Source: Lucinisca nassula
Lineage: Eukaryota > Mollusca > Bivalvia > Lucinida > Lucinidae
Length of the DNA stretch: 64,000 bases
Direction: 5' to 3'
NCBI GenBank assembly: GCA_963580285.1
Contig: CAUZLF010000722.1
Coordinates: 62,001-126,000 of the forward strand
Shown here: piece after piece, positions 21,372 to 32,252 of the stretch
How the letters are laid out: each line of letters starts with the position of its first letter
Position numbering within the stretch: position 1 is the first letter of the stretch
Notes under the pieces: model-generated
What the model saw: the letters and a program-made list of their open reading frames with translations, nothing else
Told to the model about the DNA's origin: nothing
The model's database searches: none
Translations under genes and position numbers: made by a program

Positions 21372-21682
21372 CAGTCGAACTTCGATAGCTCGAACCCCTT
21401 TGGTACCATGGAAATTTGTTCGAGACAGCGGTAGTCCGAGCCGCGGTTGCATACTTCCAGAAAACATAACGGGGGTATTTTTGGACTTCTTTTCGGTGTT
21501 CTGTTCTCATTGAGGCGATTCTAATGAGTGCACACAGCACAGATTTGCAAGATAAAAGTAGAAAATCTCTTTAATTATCCCACACTTTTCTTATGCGGAG
21601 GAATTCCCTAGGGACTCAAAAACGGGTTCGACTTAGCCATGGTAAACGAGCCATCGGTGTTGGAGCCATCGAAGTTCGACTG
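21372..21682. mobile_element. Palindromic MITE, TIR family C
   Basis: CAGTCGAACTTCGATAGCTC at the left and CATCGAAGTTCGACTG at the right. The left arm of the core palindrome is deleted (TTCTGTTCTCATTGAGGCGATTC), unlike the copy at 15801-16156. Confidence 0.75.
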
Positions 21683-21739
21683 TTTATATTATTTTCCGAT
21701 TTATGCTCCTCTATAACACTGGTTGAGCTGCCTAAGATT

Positions 21740-22036
21740 ATGAACCCAAAGATAAGAAAAAAAGCATCTGAAACATATATACACGTTCATAAGCTGCGAG
21801 TGTGTATGGGGTGGGATGCTAGAATGTTTTTTGGGGGGTGGGGTTACGGCCCTTTCAAGGTCGAGCCGATCGTTAATCAGAGGTGGGCGAAAACCGGAGT
21901 ACCCGGAGAAAAAACACCTGACCTTCCGTTGCAGAACTTAGCGTCTCACACGTGACCCGAGCGAGGCTCGAACCACAGGAGTGAGAGACATAATGATCAA
22001 GAGTCAGCGCTCTTAACCACTAGGCCACGGAAGCCC
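21740..22036 (-). mobile_element. tRNA-headed SINE-like repeat
   Basis: On the minus strand, GGGCTTCCGTGGCCTAGTGG then TTAAGAGCGCTGACTCTTGA and a GGTTCGAGCC box B resemble a long-variable-arm tRNA head (Leu/Ser type). The body contains GGGCGAAAACCGGAGTACCC. Only one copy is in the window, so borders are approximate. Confidence 0.5.
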
Positions 22037-22282
22037 GTTAAGGATGATGTAAGATAGCTCTATTTTACATAGTGATGTTGGTCTATTGGTCATTCTTGAG
22101 AGGTTGCTGTTGACATCATACACTAAGAGTTACCGTCCTTGCTGGAGACACCCAGGCTGGTTTTCAACAGAATCTTAATGTACTTCGAGCATTTATTATG
22201 TTCTTGACTTACGAAGAATTACATTGAAACAATAACTGCTTCATTCTGTAGTGTCTAGAAAATTTGAAATCCCAAAATCTGT

Positions 22283-22572
22283 TTGTCATTCAGATCTTAA
22301 GTGATGAATATGATAAAACTGCGTGCAAAAAAATCAACATGGTGGATCAAGGGAGAATAATCTTACACAAATCCATGGTCTGCAACCTGCCAAAAACAAA
22401 CCGTGTACTTTATAATGATTGTCGGGGTTATCTTATGCCAAAAGCAGAACTTATTATGTCCAAATATAAAAAAATAACCAGGCCAATGATCCCACAGTTA
22501 CGCATCACATGTTCAACGATTGCTTTATTTATGTTTTCTGTCCTCAGCCATAAAATCAACAGAACAATTTGA
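22283..22572 (+). other. Open reading frame after an acceptor-like site, unassigned
   Basis: About 95 codons are open after TTTGTCATTCAG|ATCTTAAG, with no recognised motif and no donor seen; the frame simply ends at a stop at 22572. It could be a terminal exon of an unknown plus-strand gene, or chance. Confidence 0.15.
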
Positions 22573-22621
22573 GGCTTTGAACAAGCAACTGTTCACCAGA
22601 GTTCCGCCACAGGGTCTTGCC

Positions 22622-23025
22622 TGAGACTAAGGCTGATACGATTAATCGATTATCCGATTAATCGTGTCGGCTTTAGTCACAGTTCGATAAATTCCACAAA
22701 AATGATTATCATTCCTGATTTGTTTGTAATCGATTATTTGACAAGTACAATTTAACTTGCCAACCTTGTACCTAAAAGTGGCACAGTGTATACCCTGATG
22801 AGACGCCGCTTTCCGCGACGTCTCATCTGGGTCCAAACTGTTTGCTCAGGCCTGTCTATTCAAATACATTGTAGGAGTCTTGCTCAGACAGAAAGCCAGA
22901 CAGGTAAAATTATGACCAAATATTTAGCGACATCTAACCGATTATCGATCACAATGACAGGACTGATAATCGATTATCTTTTCAGTTCCGATTGGCCAAC
23001 CATACTTGTGAATGTATATAGTTCT
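22622..23025. repeat. Hairpin element with CGATTAATCG arms
   Basis: GACTAAGGCTGATACGATTA and its inverted partner (…TAATCGTGTCGGCTTTAGTC) form ~24 bp arms at 22624-22678. Further CGATTATC motifs occur to 22980. A GACGCCGC-type hairpin (CAGTGTATACCCTGATGAGA / AACTGTTTGC) lies inside at 22780-22845. Confidence 0.55.
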
Positions 23026-23170
23026 TGAAAAATGAGTTGCCGCTTGGGTTGAGAAATGACGAAGAGTGTTGACGCATTGACAAACAAACGTATGAACGGA
23101 CGGAAATCCGGACTCCTATATCGCGCCATGCTTAAAACAGGCGCGACAAAAACGAATGCTTATAACTCAC

Positions 23171-24347
23171 CTTTAACCAACTTCTTCAAGTAAGCACCAT
23201 GCTGCACCAAATACTGTAGCCCCATCTTCGAGTTCATTAAAGTTTTTATACATTCAATACTCTCCAGAAGCAACAAAGCGTCAGACAACTGTGTCACACG
23301 TTTGTAACCCAATGTATCCACTAAATCTAACAGTGCATCTGACCCTTGCAGCTCCAGAAATTCCTCGTTCCACTCCTTGTTATTTTGCTTAAGCCTCTTG
23401 TTCAGAGAAGACAGAAGCTTTAAGTTCGGTGCTTTTAGAAAGTCAATGCAAATGGCCGGGGTATACGAGTCAAAATTATGGTGAGACAACGCATCCATGA
23501 TTTTACTCTGAATTCTAACAAGGGGATTTTTCTTCTTCTGCTTAGTGGGCGACTCCACTTTCAATTCAACTTTTTCATCTTTCTTTTCGTTTTCCTTGTC
23601 CGGGGTCATCTCAGAACTAGTCATATCGTTCTCGTTCATTTTAGAGTCAGTCTTCATTTCTTTTTCCTTTTTCGAAGTTCTCTTTCGTTTCTTCTCTGCT
23701 TTATCATGTTTATCCTCATCAGGTGAGGAATCTTCGGAAGACTCAGAAGACTCACTGGATGAAGTTGCAATATCTTCTTGTTGTTTATTAGCGTTAGCGT
23801 CAACACGAACACCATCTTCTTCAATGATCATCTCATTGTCCGTTTTCTCAATTGTGACGTCTTTTGTTGTATTTTGCGAATCACCTCCTGTCTTGCCAAA
23901 ACTCTCAGTAATATTAGACTCTACAGTTCCTTCACTATTATCAATTTTAACTCCATTGCTTATCGTCCCTTTGTTTTCATCTACATCAACATCATCATCT
24001 ACTTTCTTAACAGCACTGTCGATATCATCTGATACAGGTAATTTTTCATCCCCCATTTTCCTTTTATTTTTCTCTGTTAATTTACTTGATTCGTCTTCTT
24101 TATTTGGTTCCTGCTTATCAGCTATTTTTTCAATGCTTGCGGTACCTGACAGTAGGCTCTTCGATTCCACTGTCCCCATGTCTTCAATTTTCTGTTTCTC
24201 AACTTTAGCTACCGGTTCGTCCCCAGTATCTTTCTCCTCTTCATTTAGACCACCACAAAGACAATTGTAGAATGAGCGTCTTTGTCGTTTCTTCAATTTC
24301 TTCTCTTTGCTTGACTTCTGAACATTCTTTCTGAAAGAGGTCGCCAT
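23171..24347 (-). CDS. INF2-like formin, first coding exon (N-terminal region and start of DID)
   Basis: 392 codons plus one base. Residues 7-24 are Lys/Arg-rich; a Cys-Leu-Cys-Gly-Gly sits at 29-33; about 35-265 is a charged, Ser/Glu/Lys-rich low-complexity region with an NLS-like KKRKR at 219-223. From about 274 the sequence is folded-like, and 295-392 (YTPAICIDFLKAPNLKLLSS to the exon end) matches the N-terminal half of the diaphanous-inhibitory domain of animal INF2 (positions such as CIxxL, KRL, W, FLE, SDALL, NSxxG, QY). The start chosen is the ATG at 24347: it lies 5 bases after an acceptor (CTATTTCAG|GAATC), so an upstream ATG in the same frame at 24386 is intronic. The exon ends at a good donor, AAAG|GTGAGT, phase 1. 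The rest of the DID and the FH1/FH2 domains are not in view. INF2 nucleates and severs actin filaments and acts in the cytosol and on ER; the long acidic N-terminal extension is not typical of vertebrate INF2. The orthology call rests on the DID alone. Confidence 0.85.
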
Positions 24348-24362
24348 GATTCCTGAAATAGA
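24348..24362 (-). other. Acceptor and 5' UTR end of the formin exon
   Basis: Minus strand reads TCTATTTCAG then GAATC directly before ATGGCG. A 5' untranslated exon therefore lies upstream at higher coordinates; its position was not identified. Confidence 0.6.
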
Positions 24363-24529
24363 AGACAAATTGCGAGTTAAAGGCAAATAAACTGATCAAA
24401 ATGTCTTTTTCCAATTATAGAAGAGAAAAGACCATTTAATTATTTCACCACTGAGAAACTGCGGCGCGCTCTTAAATCATTTACTTAAGAACCATTTTAT
24501 TTTTCAAAATAGAGGTTTAAATCAAAACT

Positions 24530-24590
24530 TAACAAGTGTAGATCCAGATGAGCCGGCTTATCTGGATTTACACTTTTGCCAAGGTACCTG
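24530..24590. repeat. Short hairpin (AGTGTAGATCCAGATGA type)
   Basis: AAGTGTAGATCCAGATGAGC and CTTATCTGGATTTACACTTT are inverted arms. Confidence 0.55.
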
Positions 24591-24833
24591 TTATGGTCAG
24601 CCGGGCAAGAAAAAGGTTGAAATCCTGCGACTCCGTAGAATTTGGCTTTATTACTAGTAATTTAATCTGTCTAACTATTTTTTAAACAGAGTATCATATA
24701 AAATGACGTGAAAATAAAATGACTAGTATCTATAATATTTACTATGAAATTCCGCAGAAATACCACCCAATTTTAGGAATTAAGAACCCCATTTACCAGT
24801 CCCAACTACATATGTAAATTCGCAGTCTGCTAG

Positions 24834-25104
24834 CATTACGAAAGCACGCCTATACAAATACACTGTAAATTTTACCGCCATAAAAATGAAAAAAAAAATA
24901 TGATGAAAAATTGTGATATTTTTCATATTTCTGCCCAAAATACAGATTGTGGGCACACGTTAGAACCGCCTCATCGAGGCTGTTTTAACGAGTACCCACA
25001 ATCTATATTTTAGAGCAGAAATAAGAAAAGTAAAGTTTACCCCTGTAAACTCCAGTTTTACTACATAAAAAGTGAGGTTCAAGGGCAGGCATGTTTGCGT
25101 AATG
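24834..25104. mobile_element. Palindromic MITE, TIR family A
   Basis: Ends CATTACGAAAGCACGCCTAT and AGGCATGTTTGCGTAATG; core CCGCCTCATCGAGGCTG at about 24968. It lies ~480 bp upstream of the formin exon acceptor, in the presumed 5' intron or promoter side. Confidence 0.8.
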
Positions 25105-25292
25105 TAAGCTCAATTTCTGGACAGTCCCAAATATGGTCTTAATATAGGAAATCTACTATAATCGCATAATCAAGCTCACCAAATTTCAAGGCCTAACTTG
25201 TAATAACTTTTAACAATGATATGAACATTTCCCTTTTTTTTAACATTTCGCTTTCGTTCGCTTTCCCGTCTTGTGAATAATGCTTGTTCTTT

Positions 25293-25517
25293 TAACCCAT
25301 TTAATACCAGAAACCCCAAAACGGGTACCCTGGCAAACAGTGCAGGCCCAGATCAGACGCCGTTCTGCGGCGTCTGATCAGGGCCTCCACTGTTTGCTAA
25401 AAGTTCAGTCATTTTCCAAATAAATTTTGATGAAAAACACAACCTGATACCCCTAAATTTTGAAATGAACTCCTGCTATATAGAAGGAGGAAGATTCCAT
25501 TTGGTACAAAAAGGGTT
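25293..25517. mobile_element. MITE with TAACCC ends and GACGCCGC hairpin
   Basis: TTAACCCATTTAATACCAG and GGTACAAAAAGGGTTAAA ends; hairpin GGCAAACAGTGCAGGCCC / GGGCCTCCACTGTTTGC. Confidence 0.8.
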
Positions 25518-25884
25518 AAATTTGATCTTGACTTGTGAAACTAATTGTTTCAGACAAGCCTAGGAAAAATCCCAGTAGAGTCATGATACATTTCTTAGAA
25601 CTTCGCTATTTATATGACATGTTGGAAAAGGACAGGAAATTATGCCCTGTAAATCAAATCAAGATGTCAGTTGCCACTTGCAGGTCCTTCGGCTCTGACT
25701 GTATTGACAATTTGTCACAGACCTCTTCAAAACCAGACTGAATTGATTTAGAAGTGGATAAAATACTCTTTTAAAAGTATATACATGCGTAAACCGGAGT
25801 AATATATTTTCCCTATTCTTCCGCATACGGTATTTTTTCACCACTCGCGACTGGTTAAGGACACTTGAGGACTTCAATAGTTGA

Positions 25885-25985
25885 GCCTCGTCATAAAATA
25901 AGCCTCTTTGGGTCGATTGTTTGTCAATCGACCCAAATTTTAAGGCGTATTAACTTTTCGCTGCGGAAGTCCATGCGACTATCAC
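25885..25985. repeat. Fragment ending in GGGTCGATTG palindrome
   Basis: TTGGGTCGATTGTTTGTCAA followed by TCGACCCAA is a short palindrome that ends the AGTGTAGACC repeat elsewhere (3310-3330, 43770-43790). Confidence 0.5.
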
Positions 25986-25987
25986 TG

Positions 25988-26238
25988 CATTACGAAAACA
26001 AACCTATACAAATACATTGTAAACTTTACCACTGAAAAAAAAAAATAGATGGAAAATTGTGATATTTTTCTTATTTCTGCTCAAAATATAGATTGTTGGT
26101 ACTCGTTAGAACGAGTACCCACAATCTATATTTTAAAGCAGAAATAAGAAAAATAAGGTTTACCCTTGTAAACCCAGTTTTACTATATAAAAGTGGGGTT
26201 CAAGGAGGTCAAAATTAAATAGGCGTGTTTTTGGGATG
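25988..26238. mobile_element. MITE family A with collapsed core
   Basis: Ends CATTACGAAAACAAACCTAT and GGCGTGTTTTTGGGATG. The palindrome is reduced to ACTCGTTAGAACGAGTACCC, an exact loss of the CCGCCTC...GAGGCGG loop between two identical GTTAGAAC/GTTCTAAC arms. Confidence 0.75.
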
Positions 26239-26239
26239 A

Positions 26240-26500
26240 ATTGTAGGGAAATCAGGTAACGGTTATTTATAGAAAATAGTCGCGCTATTCTTAGCACTGT
26301 GAGATCAGAGTGTTGCGTAAAATGGTTATCTGTAGTATCTGGACTGGAATCATAAGCTGGGTTTGGCAAACAGTGTAGACCCTGATCAGACGCCGCGTAT
26401 TGCGTACTGTTTGGGAAACAGTGCAGAGTGCAGACCCTGATCAGACGCCGCAATACGCGGCGTCTGATCAGGGTCTTCACTGTTTGCTTAAAATGCAGCG
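26240..26500. repeat. AGTGTAGACC repeat with tandem hairpins
   Basis: GGCAAACAGTGTAGACCCTG at 26365 begins one hairpin arm; a second, complete hairpin (GAAACAGTGCAGAGTGCAGA ... GTCTTCACTGTTTGC) follows at 26412-26490 with a 29 bp near-perfect GACGCCGC/GCGGCGTC centre. Confidence 0.65.
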
Positions 26501-26689
26501 TCCAGTTGCTCAAAGCGTCATTAGCTTAACGAGCTCGTTAGTGGTCAAATTGTTAACTGTTTCAGTAAGTAGTACTCTTGTATTTTTGCTGAAAAGAATG
26601 CGAACAGCTTTTGCATTTTTTTTTTCCTGAAAAATATTAGTTTCTATGCCATATTTAACCCATATATGCCTAGCGTCCCTTTTTGGGAT

Positions 26690-26760
26690 GTAAGCATACA
26701 GTGAAGAAGCAGTCCTGAAGGAGCAGTCTGATCTGGGTCTGCACTGTTTGCTTAGGTCTA
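26690..26760. repeat. Decayed AGTGTAGACC hairpin
   Basis: AAGCATACAGTGAAGAAGCA and GATCTGGGTCTGCACTGTTT are weak inverted arms. Confidence 0.45.
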
Positions 26761-26955
26761 TCCGACCCAATATTTAGGATCATTACGGTATTTGCTTAGT
26801 ACAACACCGCTAGTTTCTAAATTTAAAATTTCAAGACTCTTACTTGTCTGTGTAGCTGAGTACACCAGTTTGTGTCTTACCTAGTTACAAAAACTGGGTT
26901 TTACAGGGATATACAAGAGCAACATCTTGCCCCCGCCAATCAAGTAAGGTAAGGT

Positions 26956-27236
26956 CATTATGAAAGCACGCCTATACAAATATATTGTAGCCTTTATCGC
27001 CGAAAAAATGGAAATTTAAAGAATAAAAATTGTGATATTTTTCTTATTTCTGCTCGAAATATAGATTGTTGGTACTCGTTAGAACCGCCTCAGTGAGGCG
27101 GTTCTAACGAGTACCCACAATCTATATTTTAGAGCAGAAATAAAAAAATAAGGTTTACCCCTGCAAGCCCCAGTTTTACTATATAAATATGGGGTTCAAG
27201 GGGGGGTCAAAATTATATAGGCGTCTTTTCGTGATG
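26956..27236. mobile_element. Palindromic MITE, TIR family A
   Basis: Ends CATTATGAAAGCACGCCTAT and TAGGCGTCTTTTCGTGATG; core CCGCCTCAGTGAGGCGG; 281 bp. Confidence 0.85.
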
Positions 27237-27239
27237 AAT

Positions 27240-27403
27240 GTGCCTGTCTGTTCGAGTGTAACGTCCCACTAACAGCTAAGGTCATACGGAGACAGGACCT
27301 CGGTTTAAAGACTCATCCGAAAGTCTGGAGAAGCCCGGTATCGAACCCACAACCCCTGGTTTATGATGCGAGTAGCATAACCACTGGACTACGAAAACTT
27401 CTA
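27240..27403 (-). mobile_element. tRNA-Thr-like SINE
   Basis: Body AACGTCCCACTAACAGCTAA and TAAAGACTCATCCGAAAGTC; head at the right (minus strand) is diverged (AGTCCAGTGGTTATGCTACT). It directly follows the right end of a MITE. Confidence 0.75.
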
Positions 27404-27404
27404 A

Positions 27405-27525
27405 AGGTGAGGTGAGGTGAGGTGAGGTGCGGTGCGGTGAGGTGCGGTGCCGTATTTTGAGGTGTGGTGAGGTGAGGTAAGGTAAGGAAGCAAGCAAGTA
27501 AGTAAGCAAGCAAATAAGTTTTAGT
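27405..27525. repeat. GGTGA / AAGCAAGT microsatellites
   Basis: GGTGAGGTGAGGTGAGGTGC and variants to about 27486, then AAGCAAGCAAGTAAGTAAGC. Confidence 0.85.
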
Positions 27526-27697
27526 TGTTTTGGTAGAGTCATCCGGGCAACAATCCTGTTAAGTTTCAAAGGTATAGGAGAAATCAGCATTCTTTTAGCT
27601 CTGGCAGCCATTTTGTATATTTAAGTAGAACCGTTTTAGCAATTTGAAGACGGTCACCTATACATTATTCGTGTAAAGTTTGAATGCAATTATTTAT

Positions 27698-27984
27698 GTT
27701 TGGTTTGAGGTTTAACATTCCCGTCAACACTGTACGAGTATGTCATTTTGGAGACGTTGCTTCCAATTTTGTGGGACTTTTACCCGACACCTAGATGAAA
27801 TGACATCTCATGCCCTGTCGTCCAATGAAACCAATAGGGTTCATAAGCATGGTTCATAAGCTTTGTCTCGGCAGGCTTAGATCCTATAAGCGGTTTACAA
27901 GTACTCGTGTGCGGTCGGTTTTAGCTCTGCGTGGAAGCCCCATGCAGCCCATCTATTTCTTCAAGCCCCGAATGGGCGGGGGCT
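27698..27984 (+). mobile_element. SINE with CAAA tail, full length, reverse orientation
   Basis: TGTTTGGTTTGAGGTTTAAC to CCCCGAATGGGCGGGGGCT. Confidence 0.8.
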
Positions 27985-28179
27985 GAAGAATGCAATTAAA
28001 TCAAAGGTGTCGGAGACAGTGTCATTTTTTATATATTTTATAATCTACTTTTAGCCCTGGCAGCCATCTTGTTTTTTGAAGTGGAACCGTTTAAACTTAT
28101 TATTATTTTTGTAAAGTTTAAATGAAATTGTACAACACGGAAAGACAGGCCCATGGGTATAGGAGGAGTTGTCATTTAA

Positions 28180-28275
28180 TGTGTGTGTGTTTTTTGTGTT
28201 GTTTTTTTTTTTTGTTGTTGTTTTTGTTTTTGTATTTTGAGCTCTGGTGGTCTTCAGAAAAAAAAAAAAAAAACG
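28180..28275. repeat. T-rich and A-rich low-complexity tracts
   Basis: GTGTGTGTTTTTTGTGTTG, then T/G tract to 28240 and an A run at 28258-28273. Confidence 0.8.
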
Positions 28276-28619
28276 TTTTAGCTGTTTTGATAAAACGTTA
28301 CATAACCACCATTATACGAAGTTTGAATGAAAATTGCCCATGAGAAAAGATGGCACTGTCGTTCAAAAACTTTGTTTTTAATGACAGATTCCATCTGTGT
28401 ATTCTTGCTGTGCTGCACGTTTAGGGTAATTCAGGCTTTTTCTTCCGGCTTTGACCGCCATAGAAATATGAGTCCGCAGAAAGTGTAGTCCGGTTTGGCG
28501 CAGTAATCCAAATTGTACAAGGGTATTAGTTATCCTGTGAGCGTAATACAAACTTTTGAAGCAGACGACTTCACGACTGAGCATTTCATATGAATCAGCT
28601 GCATCATGCGACGGGTATA

Positions 28620-29720
28620 CCCAGATCAATGCGGCGTCTGCTCAGCAGTCTACTCAGGTTTTACCGGGATCATTACAGGGTCACTGATGAGGCTTTTTTA
28701 GCCGAAACTACGTAGTATGACCCATTTTCTTTCTTATGAATGTTTTCATTGCTCTTAAAGGAACTCATTTTTGATTTTTATTTACACTGTTTTTCTATCA
28801 GTGCTGTCAATATTTAATCCTTAAAGACCAGCCTGCTGTTGGACCAGTTCAGCTGTAGACAAGAATATTAATGGGTTTTCTTTCTGACTTTCGAGGTCAA
28901 GTTTAGGTCAGTTACAACTTAGGTGTATATTGACTTTGCGTGGAGAAATTGAAAAGAAAGGCTGTCCCTTTCAACCCTGGAATATGGTACAGATACTTAG
29001 TATAGGTCCTGTGATATAATTCTAGGTGCCATATATTTAGCAGAATGGACGAGCCCAACTTCAGTGATGGAAGAGTGCACTCCAGAAACCCAAGGCAGTG
29101 AATAAATCAAAGCACTGACAACACTCTTGCCGATTGTCTCTAAATACAGGCTGGTCATGAACGGGGACTTGGACTGATTCGTTTAATCCTAAGATGTTAG
29201 TAACTAATGCAAAAAGTGTAGAACAAGATCAGCACCGTGTTGTGTGGCTTTTGAACTGAGTTTATATTGTTTGCCAGATCCAACATTTTTTTCATGTGCA
29301 GATTTTACAGATAACACTTACATGTACCCAACACTGTCAAACGACGCGGCTATGTTTGGGTTGTTTGTTTGGCATTCGACCCGAAGTTGCTAATAAGAAA
29401 AGCGCTTCATGCAGTGCTAATGTCTACGTGACTATCACTGACTTGTCAGAAAAACTTTTTGTCTTGTAGAAAATAGCCGCATTGAGAGCGGGATATTCCA
29501 TAAGACGGAAGAAGGTTATCCTGGAATCATCGGGTGAGCTCGGCAAACAGTGTAGACCAAGATCAGACGCTGCCGAATGCGTCTTCTTATCAACATCTTC
29601 ACTATTTGTTTGGAATTTCAGAGTTAAATGAAACAGTTTAAATCTCAGCCCAGGCCTATTACTCGAACCTACACCCCAAACTGTCAGTGCTTTGATTCTG
29701 AAACCAAACGATTACAACAC
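28620..29720. repeat. Decayed AGTGTAGACC-family fragments
   Basis: Contains AATCAAAGCACTGACAACAC (29105), TGATTCGTTTAATCC, GCAAACAGTGTAGACCAAG (29543) and CGTGACTATCACTGACTTGT (29430) blocks of that family in broken order, suggesting two overlapping decayed copies. A GTCACTGATGAGGC block at 28680 recurs at 37957. Confidence 0.5.
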
Positions 29721-29989
29721 ACTTAGGCACCATGCCCTTAATCTAAAAAGGTTAAATCAATCAACCGTGACGTCTGGTTACCAGTCCGGCCACGTCGATC
29801 CTGTGCACCACCCTCACACCAGTACGGATAGAAACCACATGTTCAGGATCAAACTTTTGATGTGTAATGTAAGGTCGTGCCTAGAAAAGAAGAAACTGAG
29901 ATTTGTTCTCAAAAAAGCATTTAGTGAGAGCGTATTGCAACATTTTTCATTAAAGGATCGTAAGCGTGCCCCTGGACATTAAAGCGGAT

Positions 29990-30842
29990 GACGTTGACTC
30001 TGATTTTGGGTGCCACAAGTGTGTGATCTATCGTCTATTTGAGCGACATCTTACTATATACAGAAGACGCTAGTGGACGTCGACGTAGCGGAAGACCGAC
30101 GTCCGTACGTCAAGATCGATTCGACCGTCAGACGGATATTCGAAACAGATTTCCGCCGGCAGCTGCTACACTGTACCTGTAGATAAACAATGGGTCTCAA
30201 CTACCGACTAATAAGCACTGACACTTATCGTCGCCCTTATGTGATGCACATTTGAGAGCTAGACGTCCTTGTCGTGACCAAAGTGAACGCGTCGACACCG
30301 TACGGAACACTTACGCTAGTGCATGAAATACATAAATTGGCGTCTTAGCGATTGACATATGCGTTTCAGTGAAAAATCGCACTTCAGTGTGAATCACGCC
30401 GGTTGTCGTTTCCGGGTGTTTCGACATATAGGTGTAAGGTATGCCGAGGCGACGCGTGCGTAGCAGAGCATGACAAACCGGGTGAAATAAGCGTAATTGT
30501 GTGGCGAGCTATTGCGTGTAGTTAGCAAACGCAGCTTAGTGTCATTAAGAACATTCAATATCATAGCTGAGACGTGAACTGAACAGCGAAACGTTACATC
30601 AATCAAGTGCTTCGTCCTGACATGGTTCCATTTATTTGTTTATGCTCAGAATCCGGGATATCTTATCCAGCAGGATTACGAGCGGGCTCATAGTGCTGTT
30701 CTTACTCAAAAATGTCTTCAAGCCAATGGAATTCATGTACTGGACTAGCCAGCCTTTCTCCTCCGATCTCTTTCCCATAGAGTATCTTTGGGTAGAGGTG
30801 TCCACAACAGACCAGACAAAAACTGTTACTTATGGACAGTAG
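29990..30842 (+). pseudogene. Tc1/mariner transposase fossil
   Basis: Three-frame reading shows scattered Tc1-type signatures in the right order: a GRRRSGRPTSVRQDR-like linker near 30075, LRARRPCR near 30255, RYINQVLRPDMVPF-like near 30590-30625 and SSDLFPIEYLW near 30760 (third catalytic residue region, E kept). Many stops and shifts lie between. The inverted repeats were not found. Long dead. Confidence 0.6.
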
Positions 30843-31379
30843 CATTGTTAAAACTTGAATTTTAATGTTTGGTTTTGAAAACGTAAATAGTTTCTTTCAA
30901 AAATTTGAAACATCGAATGGCGTTTCATAATACCACCGGTCTATAGACATCTGAAAACATATCATATATTGGAATTGGCAGAACTACCTTTCTAGATTTT
31001 AAGCCCTTTTTCTGTAAGTTTTCACAGTGTTATGATTTTCTCATAGAATCTGTCATTTCAGTGCCGTTGGCGCTTTGATTATATTTAGCTCTGGCGGCAG
31101 AGGAAATGCATACCTATGCCGGTAAATGATCAACGAAGCAACATCCCTGTGAAGTTTGATTGAAAATTACCAAAATATAGAAAATTTAAGAAAATGACAA
31201 CTACCCTTCTTGAATCAGCAGAGAAAAGTGTAAGTGCTATTGTATGAATATAAATTATAGCCCAAAATCAGAATTGTTACAAGTGCTCTCGCAACTGCCA
31301 GATCGGCTACAAGCGCAGTTACCATTTTACGCTCACTTTTGTGACAGGAATTATCTTCTGGAATTAGGACACGGTTGGT

Positions 31380-31615
31380 GGACCCCCGCCTATAGGTTTT
31401 GGGCTGCATTGTGCTTCCATGCAGAGTTGAAACCGACCGCGCATGAGTACTGGTTAACCGCTTAGAAAGTTTAAGCATGCCCACCCTGTTGCGAGTATGA
31501 TCGTCCCTACATATAAACCATATTGGTTTCATTGGGCGGCAGGGCTTGAGATGTTTCGGGTAAAAGTCCCACATTAATGAAAGCAGCATCTCCAAAATGA
31601 CCTTAATAGTGTTAA
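31380..31615 (-). mobile_element. SINE with CAAA tail, diverged, tail lost
   Basis: GACCCCCGCCTATAGGTTTT to TCCAAAATGACCTTAATAG; missing the CATTTCATCTCAATG block, so it has an internal deletion. Confidence 0.7.
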
Positions 31616-31639
31616 ATCTGATTTAGGGTTGGTAGATTG

Positions 31640-32060
31640 TATGTCACACATAACTGCCCTACGTTACCGACAGCACATTGGCCTACATAGTTTACAGATG
31701 CCGGTTAAATTAATGACGGATGTGCTAGTATGCAGTTGTCTGTTGTTTAATTTATAGGATGGCGTCGCCAGGGGCTGGGCCCGTACAGTGAAACTTCAAT
31801 GATGCCAACACGGATGTCTCGTTTACCATGGCTAATTCGAACTCTTGAGCCCATAAAGAATTCAATATCTTTAGATATCCATATATCAGTGATAATTTCA
31901 GGTTTTCTTTCCTTAATTTTTCTTTAAAAAACATGCAGCATACCATTGTTTTATAGCAGATACAGCGTCAGGTCATGAGGCATACTAATAGAGATGACTT
32001 AAGATAATATTTTCGATCTCAGTATTTCGAACTACTCCTATCTAGGAAAAATCATTGTCC
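31640..32060. other. No gene recognised
   Basis: Unassigned sequence; a short weak similarity to MITE family C (AGTGAAACTTCAATGATGCC, GTTTACCATGGCTAATTCGA) near 31788-31840 hints at a decayed copy. Confidence 0.4.
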
Positions 32061-32252
32061 TATCACGGGAACACGTCCGTGAAATGAAGACCCCCCTATA
32101 CCCCACGTTATATACAGAAAACTGGGGTTTACGGGGGTATACATGTTTTTTTTATTTTTGCTCCAAGACATAGGCTGTGGGTACTCGTTAGAACCGCCTC
32201 AATGAGGCAGTTCTAACGAGCACCCACAACCTATGTTTGCAGTATTTGTAAG

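Noticed and set aside
23478..24270. Plus-strand ORFs of 82, 84 and 241 codons
   Set aside because: Antisense shadows of the formin exon, rich in Ser/Phe because the sense strand is rich in Glu/Lys codons.
29692..29982. 96-codon ORF upstream of the Tc1 fossil
   Set aside because: No transposase or other motif seen; it overlaps decayed dispersed repeat and no start or splice context was convincing.
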